The notes below the pieces were generated by a model. It had not been told where the DNA came from, ran no database searches, and worked only from the letters and a program-made list of their open reading frames with translations. This document shows, piece by piece, positions 1-13,300 of a stretch of DNA of 64,000 nucleotides. The position numbers were made by a program, and so were the translations under genes. The first letter of the stretch is position 1. The number at the start of each line of letters is the position of its first letter. Location: positions 2,542,001 through 2,606,000 of the forward strand of contig JAADJZ010000001.1 of assembly GCA_011032825.1 (NCBI GenBank). Reading direction: 5' to 3'. The stretch is from Massariosphaeria phaeospora. Taxonomy: Eukaryota; Ascomycota; Dothideomycetes; Pleosporales.

Positions 1-2390
1 GGTCGTATAGAAACAAAAGCTACTTGTTGCTTATATAAGGCTTATTAGCTGTTGCGCCTACGTTTACAACCGCGATCTAAGAGCTGCTAACAAGCTCGAA
101 TCGCGTACTTTTATTAGCTACCTAGTTGGCTACTAAGGCACTAATATCTTTTGTATATAGCTACTTACAAAGAGTACTATTATTGTTACACGTAACGTTG
201 TATTCGATTCTACGCTTTTTTTTAAAAAAATAGACAGCTACGCCTCTACGTTAGTAATTAAGAAAGTAATTAAACTACTCGAATATCTAGAAATGCTATA
301 GAACAACGATATTAGCATTGAAAACTTGTTAACTGCTCGTTAGCGCAGCTGCTAAACAGCACTTGTAACTTTAGCTCTAACAGCTAAAAGCTTTTATGTA
401 AAAAGTAAAACAACTAACAACGTACTTAAATTTAACAACGTATTTAAATTAACTTAGCAACAGCTGCTAACTTCTAAACTCTCTAAAGTTAACTTAACTC
501 TAATAGTACTTAAAAAAAATTGCCAACGAGGTTAGAAAGCTCTATAGAACGTTAATTTTAACTTAACTAATACAAGCTTTATTATTACAAGCAAGCGCAG
601 TTAAAAACTAAAAAATTTAAACAACTTTGCTATCTAGTCTTACGCTACGAAGCTAGGACTTAAGCTTCTAGTTAATTACCTACAAGCGTTTTTAACTAAG
701 ATTTACTTAATACCTGCTAGAGTAAATAAAATACTGCGAATTTATTAATTACAGCTGCTGCTTTTGTTGAAAGTAGTAAAGCAGCTTAGTACACACATGT
801 TTAGCGATTAATTCTAACGCGCTATAAAAATCGAATAGCAAAACTTACGCGCTAAAAACGTTTTTAGCTAGACAAATTAGTTAAAAGCAACTGCAAACGC
901 TAAAGTGCTACTTCTAATGTAAGTTTTCACCTACAAAATAAACAAAAATAAATATTTCTTACGCTTTAAAGCTTAACTAGTTGTTTAAAGCAACTTTTAA
1001 GCTTTGCTTAAAAACACGTACGCTGCTACACTCGCAATTCGCAACTTTCGCGCTTTAATTGCAATCGCTAATTACTTCGATCTAAAGCTAAAGTAGTACA
1101 ACGTTTCTACTACTTTCTTAAACGCTTAGATTAATCGCAAGCTATACGCTGAAACACCTAAAGCTTTTTGCTAAATCAAAAGCGAAATTATAATAGTGCT
1201 TTGCGCTTTGTACAACCTAAAAGAGTTACTTGTACTATAGTACAACAAGCTACGCTGCAAGCTTATTAAGCTAAGCTTAAAACTAGTTAAAAGCTTTTTG
1301 TGTTTGTATACGAATTGCTAGCTTATTCTATTCGTCTACGTTAACAACATCGTTATAGCATTTTATTAGTTAAATGCTTATTTCTACAGGTTCTTTAAGA
1401 AGAATCTAGTAAACCTATACAATATCAAAGCTATAGAAAACTTTACCTAGTTTCTTAGAATTTGCATCGTTTGCAATTGAGCTTTGCACAAAACCTAGCT
1501 AGTTCAAAACGCCTTTATTAACAAAGTGTGCGCTTGATTTAGTATTAAAGCTGTAAGCAAAGCTTTAGACGTTTTACTAATAGAGAACTAGCTACCGTAG
1601 TTTATTAAAAAGCTTAACGCTACTTAAACGAAGCTTTATTAGTAACTAGTTAGCTCTTTAGCATATATTGCTGTTTAGAGCAAGCCTAACGTTGCTTAAA
1701 CGCACGTTGTTTTTGCTTGCTACTTTACTAACCTAGAATAGTTACACGTTTTAAAAATTTGCTAAACCTAGCGCTACTTACTTAGCACGAAAGCTTTTGC
1801 TTTTAAAGCTTCTGCTAGCGCATAGAACATAGCTAAGTATCTCTCTAACGATTCTCTATATCGCGATTTTTTTTTTTTAAATTATCTAACGCTTTGTACG
1901 CTAACGAGCTTAAAACTCGCCGAAGCTCTTAGAGTTACGCGTTCAAATTTAATAAACTTATAATTAACTAAAAATCGACTATACAGCGTACAGTTACAAA
2001 ATCAACTATAAAGTTTAAATTGCTTTCGTTATCTCTCGCTGCCTTGCAAATAGAGAAATAAATGCGATTCTTTAATAGAATTAACTTTACGCTTAACTAT
2101 ACACTTACAATTTAGTGTAACAATTAGCAAACTATTTGTATTGTTACGAAAAAGTACGACAAGCTTTATACAAAGGTTAAGCACGTTGACATTTACTAGC
2201 TTTAGATTCAATAGAAAGTTACTGCTTTACGAATTAACGTTTAATAAGTTTCTACTAATTGTATGCCTGCTAATAAACTTACAAAAATACTACCAAAGCA
2301 AAAGTTTACAAAGTTCGTTTGCTAATTTAACCTCGTTAATATTACTAAGCGCCTAAAGAGCCTACGACAGGCTAATTAAAACAACTTCAA
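1..2390 (+). pseudogene. Ty1/copia retrotransposon pol relic (RIP-degraded, left end outside window)
   Basis: No open frame survives, but with TAG/TAA read as former Trp/Gln codons the forward strand follows a copia polyprotein. The order is: integrase tail and a YLVGY-like stretch (about 60-230); a linker; reverse transcriptase with F-V-Y-V-N-N-I-V at 1331-1354, where the family has Y-V-D-D; and the RNase H end with M-P-A-N-K-L-T-K at 2263-2286, where the family has MPADGLTK. Both catalytic Asp codons of the RT have become AAC. The 5' LTR and gag would lie left of the window, and I could not delimit a 3' LTR. Family identity is fairly sure; the right edge is approximate. Confidence 0.72.
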
Positions 2391-3141
2391 CACTTTCTAT
2401 ATGCACTAATACTAATTAGCTGTTGTTAACTTTTTGTTTTTGAGTTTACGCTAGCTAGAAAGTGTGTTACAGTTTATAGCTTTTACTTTATAAAATAAAT
2501 AAAGATACTACGCTTATCTAGAACTAGCGCTGTTTGTACTTTTGCACCTACAAATTCTGTAGCTTCTAGATAATACAACTTTAGTTCAATTCTTAATTTT
2601 CTACGCACTGCTTGCACTTACCGCAACAAAATTCTCGAAATTCGTTTCTATAGTGCAGAGCTATAGTACCGTGCTAAATAGCTTGAATACAAAGCGAATC
2701 GAACGTAGTACTACGCATTTAGCTTTAAGAAATGCTTAAGCAAGCTTCGTAAGTTTTACAATACCAACTCTACCTAGAAACCTGCATAAAGAGAACGAAA
2801 CGAAATAAAGTTTTTCTATACAATTCAAATACTATTCGAGAAATTAATAGAGATTAGTAATATAGCTGTTTTACCTAAATAAGCAGTGTTGTAAACGTTT
2901 TTTCGTTTCGTTTGTATTCTACTAAGTTTCGGCATATAGCGCTTAAACGTTACCTCGCTTCTCGCACTTATCGCATTTTCCAAATATTATTACTACTTTA
3001 TCAATCTACTACTAAATCGCCTAAGAGTTTCAATATTGCTGCTATGCTTTGACAAACTTTTAATAAAGCGCCTTGTACGCTTGCTAAGCGTACGCGCTAC
3101 GATGTTACTTCTTTAAGTAGCTAGCTATTTGTTGTACACAA
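2391..3141. other. AT-rich unassigned stretch
   Basis: RIP-type sequence between the copia relic and the first pogo-like inverted repeat. It may contain a decayed copia LTR, but no repeated partner lies inside the window, so this cannot be shown. No coding signal was recognised. Confidence 0.4.
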
Positions 3142-3143
3142 TA

Positions 3144-5684
3144 CCGTGCTTGTGCGCGCAGCGCTTGAAGTTGCGCAGCGCTTAAAAAACACTATGCTTA
3201 CTACTTCAAAGATAAAGTTATTGCAGCAGCTACAATAGCTATTATTACAATATTTTTTAGTAGAGCAACTGTATACATGCTCGCGATTAACTTATACTAA
3301 TTATATTTACGTAGAAGCCTAATAGCGCGGTCGTAAAAGTTAACTTTAAGTAGAGCTTCTAGTGCAGCTTCTAAGAGCTTCGCAATAGCTGCAAAGCTGC
3401 TACCGCGTTTCTATTGCTTAGGCTTTAGTAAAGAAAAACCTAAAACTTTGCGCTTGCTTTTTTAAGTAGTTTAAAGTACTTTCTTAGTATTTTAGGCTGC
3501 GATCTAAGTAGCGCGCGCAGCTTTTTTCTTAGCTTACTCTCTAGCACGCACTACTTTAGCTTTTTCTTTTGCTAAAGTGCTTGTGCGCTAGGTACACAAG
3601 CTATTACAGTACACAAGCTACTTTTTCTAAAATTAGCGCGCGCAAAAATAAAGCTGTAGAGCTATATACAAATTGTATTATTATAAAATTTTCTAGTATA
3701 GTACTATATAGAGCCTTGCGCAGCTTTTGTACTACTTAAATTTTTGTAGTACCTTAATTTAGCAGCTGCGCGTGGTAGTTTTAGGTAAAAGCAATAGTAG
3801 CGAAAGTGCAGCATTAACACTACTTTTAGCACCTACAACACAACGCTTTTTTGTAAATTTTAAAGCAGCGCTTTGTAAAGCTTTTTGCTTGCTTTTGTTT
3901 AGTGTATCGCGAGATTTTTGTAAAGTTGCAGCGTTGCGTTGCTGCTTTTTAAGCGCGCGCGCTGCGGCTAGTTTTGCAGCCCTTGCTTTACGCTTTTTTA
4001 CTACGCGCTTTCTCGCAATTTGCTGCAGCGCTTTTGCTTTTTTCGCTATTTTTTTCTTGTATAGTGTAGCTGCAGCTTTGAGCTCGCGATTGTAAGTTTT
4101 TTAGAGTTTTTCTTGCTTTTTTTTGCGCTGTCTAACTGTTTTGCGCGCATAAGCTTCTCGAACCTTGCGAGAACTCTATAGTATAGCACCGCCGTAAAAC
4201 TCCTTGCGCTACTGCAAGTTAAGAATTTTACTTTTTTTTTTATACTTTTATTTAGTAGTAATCGCAGCGCGCAAGCTTTTGTTTTTGTAGTAAAAAAGCT
4301 TGTTTTAAACTTGTAAAGAGTGTAATGCAGCAGCAACGCGTTTGCTTTTAGCTTTTCTTTTATTTGCAACCGCAGCGTTCAAATTTTTTTGCAAGTTTCT
4401 TTAACTATTTCTATTACCTAGCTTTCGCAGTTTTGTATTTTTATTTTAATTAGAAGTAGTAGTGTTAAAGCGTTTTAGTATAACTTTCGCATTTATTAGC
4501 TACACGCTTGTAGCTTGAAAACTTTTTAAAATAAGCTTCAGCTTTATTGTACTGCCCTACGCTAACTAAAATATTAGAAAAAAGTTGCTTTTCTTAACGC
4601 TAATAAGCTCTTGCGATTAGTGTAGATAATAGTTAAGTTCTTAAGTATAGTGCTTCGAAAGTAGCGAGAATATTACTACATCAAGCAGCTGTAAAGTATA
4701 AGTTAAATAAAAAAAAAAAATAGCAAAAAGAATATTTTTAGCGTTGTAGTAGTTGATAAACTTGCGCGTAATGTAGCTGCTATAGCTGTTAACAATAAAA
4801 AAGCGCTATTGCTAACGCGCTTTTGTTGCAGTATAGCGCTTAAACAACTGCTTAAGCTATGCTAATCTAATATCGTTATTCGTCTATTCTAAAGTTGAGT
4901 TAGTAACAAAAACCTTGTGTTTTCTAGCTTTAATAGAGTTAACCTAGCTTAATTGCAACCTAGCTTTTCTTTCGTAGATAAAAGCAAGCAGCAGTAAGCT
5001 TCTATCGCTACAAACGCAAGCTAGAAGCGTAATCTATTTTCTATTGCTATCTTGTATAGCTGCTGTACGCAGTTTTGCTAGCTAAATTGCTTTAGAAAAA
5101 ACGCGTTTGGTGCGTGTAGTTATGCTAACGAAAAAGCTTTTTTTATTTATATTGTAGGTATTGCCTAGCTTTACATCGTACTCTTGCATTTTTCTATAAA
5201 GTAGTTGAAAGTATAGGTTGTATTTCTTATATAAATTAGCTTAGTAACAATTGCAATTAAGCTTAGCGCTTTATTTAACTGTAAGCTTATTCTTGTGTTA
5301 ATGCAAAAAGCGCGAAACCTACGCATCTAAAGCTTTTTATTTTGCAACTGCACTTGCCAAATTTTGTACTATTTCTTGTGTAAGTAGCAAGCTTTGCTTA
5401 GTGCATTTTTTTATGTATATAACGAGTTCTGCTTTTTATTGTAAATTAAGTAATTGCTAGTGTTTGTAGTACTTCGTTTGAAACTACAATGTGCTTTAGT
5501 GTTTTTGCAACAGCGTTGTGCGATTAACGCTAAACTGTTTAGCAACTTAGTAGTACGAGAAAGATGCGCTAGGTTTGCACAAGTTAATTGCTTTAATTGC
5601 AGCGTTAATTAGATTTATATTAGTAGAGTAACAACGTGCCAAAGTTGAAATAGATTATATGTTTTGAAGTTGAAGTAGCTTGTG
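3144..5684 (-). pseudogene. pogo/Fot1-like transposase relic, body A1
   Basis: Reading the minus strand, the first catalytic block of a DDE_1 transposase appears as Y-N-I-N-K-K-S-F at 5131-5156. The Asp of the family's YN(M/I)DEKGF is changed to Asn and the Glu to Lys. Numerous in-frame stops occur. Lysine/alanine-rich forward-strand shadow frames around 3.8-4.4 kb fall in the coiled C-terminal part of the transposase and are not genes. The element is inactive. Confidence 0.55.
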
Positions 5685-5686
5685 TA

Positions 5687-7778
5687 ACGTGTTCGTGCGC
5701 GTAATACACGAATTCGCGTAATGCACGCAAAACACTATAAACGTTCTACTAGCAATAAAGCAATAGAGCTAGCTACAATTAATATTATTATAAGAATTTT
5801 TAGCAAAGTACTATATTAATACTTGCGATTAATTTGCGCTACTTATATTTATCTAGAAACTTAACGCTGCAGCTGCAACGCGTTAGAATAGCTAGAATAG
5901 CAAATACGCTTTTTAAAGCTTTCGCAGCATTTCTAGTATTAACGCTACGTTTGTAACGCTTTTTGCTCTGTAAAAATAGCTACAAAGCTTTTCTTTTACT
6001 TTTTTAAAAAAATTGTAGAGCTTTTGTAGCGTTGCGAGCTTTTTTCTAGCAAGCGCGCTTTGCTGCTTTTTCTACTTTCTTTTTCTTTCTAGCTACCTTA
6101 GCTGCTTTTCGCGCTATACGCTTTTTCTTTGCAATTTTCTTTTTGTATAGCTTAGCTGCTTTATTTAGCTCTGCTGTCTTTGCTTTTTAAAGCTGCTACT
6201 TTTTTTTCTATTGCTTTCTAACAAATTAACGAACACATGCTTTTTTTATTTTCTTTAGTAACTAGAAAACTGCTCTACTATAATATTCCTAGCGCTGTTG
6301 AAAATCTAAAGCTTTGCTTTTCTTTTTGCGCTTTTCTTTAATAGATAGCGCTTGCTTAATTCTATTTATTTTATGCTTAAGTAGCTTATTCTAAACAAAT
6401 AAGTAGTAGAGCAATTAGCGAAGCTTTTGTATATTTTAACTACTTTAATTCTTTACTACTAATTGTACAAGCTTATTTATTTTTCTTTAGTTATAATTGC
6501 TAAGCTCTAATAAAAAGCTATTGCCTAATTCTTTATTCTGCGTAAACCTATTAAGAATAGGCTTAGAATTAGGTAGTAATATGCCTGTAGCTCTAAAAAA
6601 GCTAAGAATAGTTAATTCTTTAAAAAAAGCTTTCTACGCATTCTAGAATAGAGAAAAGAAGTTGCTTTTAGTAATAGAAGCCAAGTTCTAGCTTTTATAA
6701 AAGTATTCTAATAGCTTTGCTAAGTAAGCTGTTAATAAAAGCTTAAACATTGCTACATTAAGTAGCTAAAGCGTATAAGTCAAATAAAAAAGTAGAATAG
6801 CAAAAAAAATCTTGTTTTAATTATAGTAGTTGATAAAATCTATAGTAATATAGAATCCGTAGCTATCTAGAATTAAAAGTTAATAAAATTGTTAAGTTTT
6901 TTCTTTTGTACAGCGATTAAACACTTGCTTAAGCTAGGCAAGTCTAATATCGTTATTCGTCTAGCTAGAAAGTAATAAAGTAATAAAAACTAAGTGTTTT
7001 TTTACTTAAATATCGTTTACCTAGCTTAATTAAATGCTTTTGTTAGCAGCTTTATAGATAAAGCTTAAAAGCAAAGTAGTTCTATTAGCGCATATACATG
7101 CTAGAAGTGTAATCTATGCGCAGCTTCTATTCTAAAGAAATGCTCTAACTTCTTTTTTCTTTTACATTCGTTAGCTGAATATTTTTTTTAATCTACTTAC
7201 AATACTAATTATAAAGCTTTTTTTATCTATATTGTACGTATAACGAGAATTTATCTAATATTAATCAATCTTGCTATGTAAAAGCTAAAAATAAAAGCAA
7301 TATTTGTTTTCTAAATTAGCTTTGTAGCAATTGCTATCTATGCTAACTATTTATTGTAATATAAAATAAATGCTGTGCTAGTTAATAAAGCGCGTAACTT
7401 AGCTTTTACTAACTAGCTCTTAAGCTATCGTTAATGCGAAATTTCGTATTATTTTCCTTGTAAGAAGTATATGTTTTTTTGATAATTCTTTAATATACTA
7501 TACAAGCTTTTGCTTTTGTTGTAAGCTAAGTTTTTGTTAGTTAAAGTTCTTAGAAGTTTTAAAGCGTGTTAAGCTTTAGTGTCTTTAGCTTAAAGTAAAG
7601 CGCATAATACTATGTTTAGTAGCAATTTCTGTATATAAAAAATTCTCTTCTAGTTCTTGCGATTTGATTTTTTTAATCGCAGCTTGTATTAAGTTGCGTG
7701 TTAAAGACAATAAAGTTTGTTGTATTTTAGTGTTCTGCGTGCATTACGCGAATTCGTGTATTACGCGCACGAATACGT
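5687..7778 (-). mobile_element. pogo/Fot1-like element B, copy 1 (about 2.09 kb)
   Basis: The ends are ACGTGTTCGTGCGCGTAA and its near reverse complement, with TA duplications at 5685-5686 and 7779-7780. The terminal repeats contain two direct sub-repeats around CGCGTAAT. The minus-strand transposase retains Y-N-I-D-K-K-S-F at 7213-7236, so the first catalytic Asp survives here, but stops are frequent. A second copy of the same family lies at 43172-45264 and is nearly the same along its whole length. The element sits inside the larger 3144-9482 block and is therefore younger than it. Confidence 0.75.
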
Positions 7779-7780
7779 TA

Positions 7781-9482
7781 CTATAATAGCTTGCGTAGCG
7801 CACAAGCACTCTATACGCTTTTTCTTTGCTTGCTACTTTTAGAGTAGCTTAGCAGCAGCTAGAAACTTTTTTTTGTTTGCCTTTGCAAGCTGCTTTCTAT
7901 GCACGTGCTTCTCTAATCTTTTGTAGAAACTAGAAAATAGTACTACTATAGTACTTCTTTCGCTGCTGTAAGTCGAAAAGCTTGCTGCGCTTTTTTTGCT
8001 TTTTCTTAGTAGTAAGCGCTTTTTTTAGCCTATTGTTTTTATAGTGTAGTAGCTCGTTTTGCACTTAGAGTTAGTAGAGCGTTTAAAAAAGCAACTTTGC
8101 TTTTCTTGTAGCGTTATTTCTTACTACAAAGCGTAAAAAACGTTTTATTTTACGCTAGTTACTGTTTTTAAGTGCTAAAAATTGTAATTCACTATCTTCT
8201 TACTCTCTATTCTTTTTTTTTTGAAACTAATTAAGTATAACTTTTGGCTTTATAGGCTATATACTAGTAGCTTTAAAGAACTTAAAAATAATTTTTGTTG
8301 TAAGAGAAAACTCCTACGCTCTTTAGAATAGTAAGAAAAAGTTTCTTTTCTTAACTGCAAAAAGCTTTTAAGTTTTTTAAAAGTAATTAGTAAGCTCTTT
8401 AGAGTAGGCGCTAAAGAAAAGTTTAAAGTAAACAACGTTAAGTAGCTAAAGCGTATAAGTACTATAAAGCAGAAATATAGCAAAAAGTATACAATAGAAG
8501 TTGCAGTAGTTAATAAAATTCTATGTAAAGTAACTGCTATAGCCGTTAAGTATAAAGAAACGCTAGTTTTTTTCTTTGCGCGCTTTTTTCTTTGTGTAGC
8601 AGTTAAAAACCTGCTTAAGCTATGCTAATCTAACGTTATTATTCGTCTAGCTAGACGAAAATAAAGTAATAAAGACGTTGTGCTTTTTTGCTTTAACGTT
8701 AGCTACCTAGCTTAACTGCAGTAACTTTAATAACGCTTAAAAAATAAAACCAAGCAGCAAAGCGCTTCTATTGGCGCAAATAGCTACTAGAAAAGTTATT
8801 TACTTACAAAAGCTATTTTAAAGTAATGCTTGCACTTTTTTTTTCTTCTATTGCTATTGAGTAAACACTTGTTTTAAGCAACTTGTTACACTAATTATAA
8901 AGCTTTTTTTATTTATATTGTAGCAGTAACGCGGTTGTACGTTGTACTGCTTTATTTTAGCATGCAGCAAGTCGAAATACAGCGCGTACTTAACGTTTGA
9001 ATTAGCGTTGTAGCAAAAAAAGTCTATTCTAGAGAACTATTTAGAGATTAGATAATTGCTTTGTTAGTAGAAAAAGCGCGTTACTTAAGCGTTGCTTACT
9101 AGCTCTGTAGCTATCTAAGATGCGAAATTTTGTATTAACTTTTTTGTAAAAAGCAGTTTTTTCTTTGTAAAGTTTTTAATATAGCTTACGAGTTCTATTT
9201 CTTGTTGTAAGCTAAGCTTTTGTTAGTTAATTCTCTAGGCTTTCTGCGTACTCTAATGGCTTCGGTGTTTTCAAAACAGTATAGTTCTGTTTATGTTAAA
9301 CTTATTAGCTATTGCTTAGTAGGTAAATTTTTTTTCTAGTTTAAGCAATTTAATTGCTGCAAGCGCGGCTTTTATAGCTATTATAGTAGTTAAAATGCAA
9401 CGCGTTAAAGTTAGTAGCTTGTCTAGTGTTTTGGTGTTCTTTAGGTGCTGCGCAACTTCAAGCGCTGCGCGCACAAGCACGG
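7781..9482 (-). pseudogene. pogo/Fot1-like transposase relic, body A2
   Basis: The minus strand gives Y-N-I-N-K-K-S-F-I-I at about 8900-8922 (catalytic Asp to Asn), followed by transposase-like sequence. This resembles the better preserved element at 34337-36457 more than body A1 does. The right terminal inverted repeat ends at 9482 beside TA. The left terminal repeat is not visible. Many stops; inactive. Confidence 0.5.
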
Positions 9483-9484
9483 TA

Positions 9485-9927
9485 ACGCTTTTGCGAATAC
9501 AAGCAATACTTTTACTAAACTTAACAGCGCTAACGTACTCGTACCTACGTAGTTTTAGCAAACAAATAACAATAGTATAAAAAATGTATTAAACGCGCAG
9601 CTTCTTTTTTAAGCGCTGTTTAACTACTTTTAGGTTAATTAAAATAGCAAGGCGCTAGCTAGCTGCTATTAAATTGCTACTTTTTTTTGTACAAAAGCAT
9701 AGTAGTAGAGGTTTAGCGTACTTGTACGCGGCAACTACTTTAAACAATTAAATAGCTTACTTGCTACGTACTAGATTTGCAAAGCTTACTATACAAACAA
9801 AAAAACGTGCAAGTTTAATATTACAAATAGATTAAAAAGCGTATTAAGCAATTTTTAAAGCTAGCACTTTTAAACGTATACTTAAGAAACGAGCTTTTTT
9901 GTAGATTTAGCGCAGCGATTAGATGCG
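9485..9927 (+). pseudogene. Probable 5' part of the hAT relic, left of the gypsy insertion
   Basis: AT-rich sequence between the pogo block and the 5' LTR. It ends in the ATGCG target duplication that resumes at 18582, so it was once joined directly to the hAT transposase relic on the far side of the retrotransposon. I could not recognise a BED zinc finger or a terminal repeat in it with confidence. Confidence 0.35.
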
Positions 9928-10354
9928 TGTTACGATTTAGTATTACAACTAAGCTTAGCGCGAAGCGCTTAGGTTATAAGCTACTAATAGAGTTATATAG
10001 CAAGCTAACTAAACTTTAGTTACGTAACTGCTTATTAGTAAGCGCTTAAAATAAGCGCGCTTAGTAGTAAGCGCTTAGCAATAAGCACTGCTTAGTAGTA
10101 AGCGCTTAAAAATAAGCAAAAACACTTTCTAGTATATAAACCTAAGAAAACAACGCACTTTTACAGTCGTTGTTTTTAATTTCAATTTACTAAGTTAACT
10201 TTTACTTTGACTTCTATACTCTTTGCAAAACAAAGCTCGCTACTGCTTTAGTATTAAACGCTATACAACTCTTTTAGTTTATTAAACTTACTTATTCTCT
10301 AAGAACTAACCTAAGCTTAATAAATAACTTTTCTAAGTCTACTTAGCCTTTACA
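9928..10354 (+). repeat. 5' LTR of the gypsy element (427 bp)
   Basis: Starts TGTTACGA and ends TTTACA. It carries three copies of a roughly 30-bp internal unit built on TAGTAAGCGCTTA (about 10031-10125). Apart from that it matches the 3' LTR closely, mostly with C/T or G/A differences. Confidence 0.92.
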
Positions 10355-13300
10355 TATTAAAGACTTTTAAAATAAATAATACTTTAATAACTACTTTTTT
10401 TTATACTCGCACTAGCGGTACGAAAGTAGCGAAGCTTAACTTCTACTATAGAGATTGCTTGAAGCTAGAGAACTAGTTACTCTAGTTTAACTTTTTTTTT
10501 AAGTTTAAAGATAACTACGTTAACGATATTAACAAAGCATCTCTAATAGCTTTTTACATAAAAAAAATAGCTTTTAAGTAAGTTTAACTCTACTTAAAGA
10601 AGTACTTAGATAGCAATAACAATAAAAACATAATTATACGCATGTTTAAAAATCGCGCTGTGTTTAAAAACAAGCTGCAACAATTTTACGCAATCGCTAA
10701 CAAACTTACTATTGCAAAAAAAACTATTTAACAAATGCGCTAAACTAAGTTAGCTAAAAACTACGCTAACTTATTTTAACAGTACTTTATTTAAACTAAC
10801 TAGAACAACGAAGCACTTATGCGTATGTACAAGCAAAAGCTAAAAAACAACATTAAAGCAAAACTAATGCGCTTTAGAGTAGCTACAGACACTTTAGACA
10901 GCTTAATTAAAAAATTAATTTGCTTTAACAACGAGTTGTACAAACTCGCAATTAAAATGTAAACAAAAGCAAAGTTCTATGTACTAAAAAGCAGTAGAAG
11001 TTATATACTTAACACTAGCTAGCGTTAAGTACAACTTTAACACTTGCGTTTAGTAAGTGTATACAACTTAGCTTAAAAATACAAACTTATGCACCTTAAC
11101 AACTTTAACAAAAGAAAACTAATTAACAAACAATTAAAGTATAGCAAGGAAACAAGAACTTGCTATAACTATAGCAAACTAGGCTACATCTTTAGCAACT
11201 ATTACTAAAAAAACAAAGTTGTTTAATAGTTAAACGTACTGTCTAATACTACAAGTAGTATTAATAAAAAATAAAAAGTAATTACCTTTATAAATGTTAA
11301 GAATTAGAGAAAACAATTACGTAAAAGAATAAGTTTAGCTAAAAGAAAGTTAATGTGTAACGACTTTGAATTAACGAATAAAAAATACAAGTTACTTAAC
11401 GAATAGCTATAGATTTCGATCTACAAGAATCTAGTATAGCATTATTTTAACAAGCTAAAACAAAAGCTTACAAAAAAAAACAAACGAGAAGTTTACTAAA
11501 AGCTAAAAAAAACAAAACGCTTTAAAGAAAACATTTTACTTTTGAATCTAAACAAATTGGCTACTAAGAAACACTAGCACGATAAAGCTGCGAGAGAATC
11601 TTAACGAAGCTTTAAAAGTAACTGCAAAAACGCGAACTTTTACAAACTATAGTACTACCTAGACTACTAAAACCTAGAACACGCGAAAATGTTATAGATA
11701 GTGTGCTTTTACGATTACTATTTAACTTATTACTCTAACAAACAAGGCACAAGATAGTTCTTTAAAAGAAAAAGCTAACTTTGCTCTTAAAAGTAGTTTG
11801 ACTACAAAAACAATACTTGCGAATACTACTTATAGAACAAACGCAACATATTGCATTTCTTTAAAAAAAAAAACTTAGCGGAACTACTTGCGATGCAAAT
11901 GCTTGTAAACAACAACTGTATTTAGGCTTAGTAGCAAACCTACCTACACTCTAACTACGCACAGCATTAAACTTTTAAGAAAGCTAACGAATTTAGTATA
12001 GATTTAATTTTAGGCTAGCAACGCTTAACTTTAGAGTTAAACAAATTAACGTAATTAACTTAGCAAAACAAATTAAGCTCTTAGTAAAGCTTAATAGTTA
12101 CTTAATAAAAGCTTTAATTAACACAAAAGCACAAGATAACTTTGTTTTTGCTTAAATAGTATTTGTAGCTAGTTTACACTTACTAGAGAAACAACAGCTC
12201 TATTTACTTGCTAGTACTAATAAATAGCTTATACAAGCGCAACTAGTAGTTATATATAAAATACGTAATGTACTATTGCACATTAAACGACATTAAAAAA
12301 AGTTAGCTTTTAACGTCTTTAGACTAGCTATTTACAACATTATTTTAAAACTTTTTTAGTTAAGAAAGCACAACTTTTAGATTAATTAAAAAATAAACAC
12401 GCTTTCGCTAAAGTGTTGTAAAAATAGCGCTTTTAACACTATGCCTACGCATTAGCAAAGTTTAATAGCAAATAAAAAACAATTAATTTAATTGCATCGA
12501 CAACGAACGACTTTTAAAAACAAAAGTTTAACTTTACAAATACTAACTCAAAGCTCTTAAATTAATAAGTAAAAGTAAAAAAGAAAATTAGCGCACTTTT
12601 AAGAATACTCTACGAGTACAAAAAGTTTAAATATCTCTTTTAAAAAGTAGTAGATACAGAAGCATTACTAGAATACAAACTTTAAAGCTACAAAATCGTT
12701 TTACAAGAAAAAAGCAACTAACTTTTAACTTAATTTATAGACTATTAGAAAAAAAGTTAAGCACACTTCGCGATTACATTAAAAATAACTTAAAAAGAAG
12801 TTACATACAACTATTACAGTTACTTGCAAAATACCTAATTATTTTTGTACTAAAAAAGAATAGTGTATTACAACTATGCGTTGATTATTGCAAAGTTAAC
12901 AACATTACAGTTAAAAATCAATACTTTCTACTAAATATTATAGAATTACGAGATTAATTATTTTACGCAAAAGTCTTTACAGCGCTTAATTTACAAAATA
13001 GTTACTACTTTGTTTAGATTAAAAAAAGTAAAAAATAAAAAACAGCGTATCAAACGAGATACAAATACTACAAATACACTATTATGCTATTTAAGCTTAC
13101 AAATGCCTTAGCAACTTTTTAAAAGCTTATTAACAACGTGTTAAAAATGCACTTAGATATCTTTGTCGTTGCTTACTTAAACAACATTTTTATTTATTTT
13201 AAAACTTAAAAAAACTATGTTAAACATGTTAAAACAGTGCTAAAGTGCTTTAACAAGTTTAACTTTTAACTTAAACTAAAAAAGTGCGAATTTTACAAGC

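Larger units (their letters stand above)
3144..9482 (-). mobile_element. Compound pogo/Fot1-like transposon block with outer inverted repeats
   Basis: The left end CCGTGCTTGTGCGCGCAGCG and its reverse complement at the right end form an inverted repeat of about 37 bp with few or no mismatches. It is flanked by TA at 3142-3143 and 9483-9484, the pogo/Tc1-mariner target duplication. The interior is too long for one element (usually about 2 kb). It holds two separate minus-strand transposase bodies (about 3144-5686 and 7781-9482) separated by a different complete pogo-like element at 5687-7778. The first body seems to lack a matching right repeat and the second a matching left repeat. Either two tandem copies lost their inner ends, or a deletion fused them. 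Confidence 0.6.

Noticed and set aside
3772..4369. Overlapping 107-codon open frames on both strands
   Set aside because: They lie inside a decayed pogo-like transposase body, have low-complexity Ala/Phe/Lys composition on one or other strand, and have no start context or domain. The loss of TGA codons through RIP lengthens chance frames.
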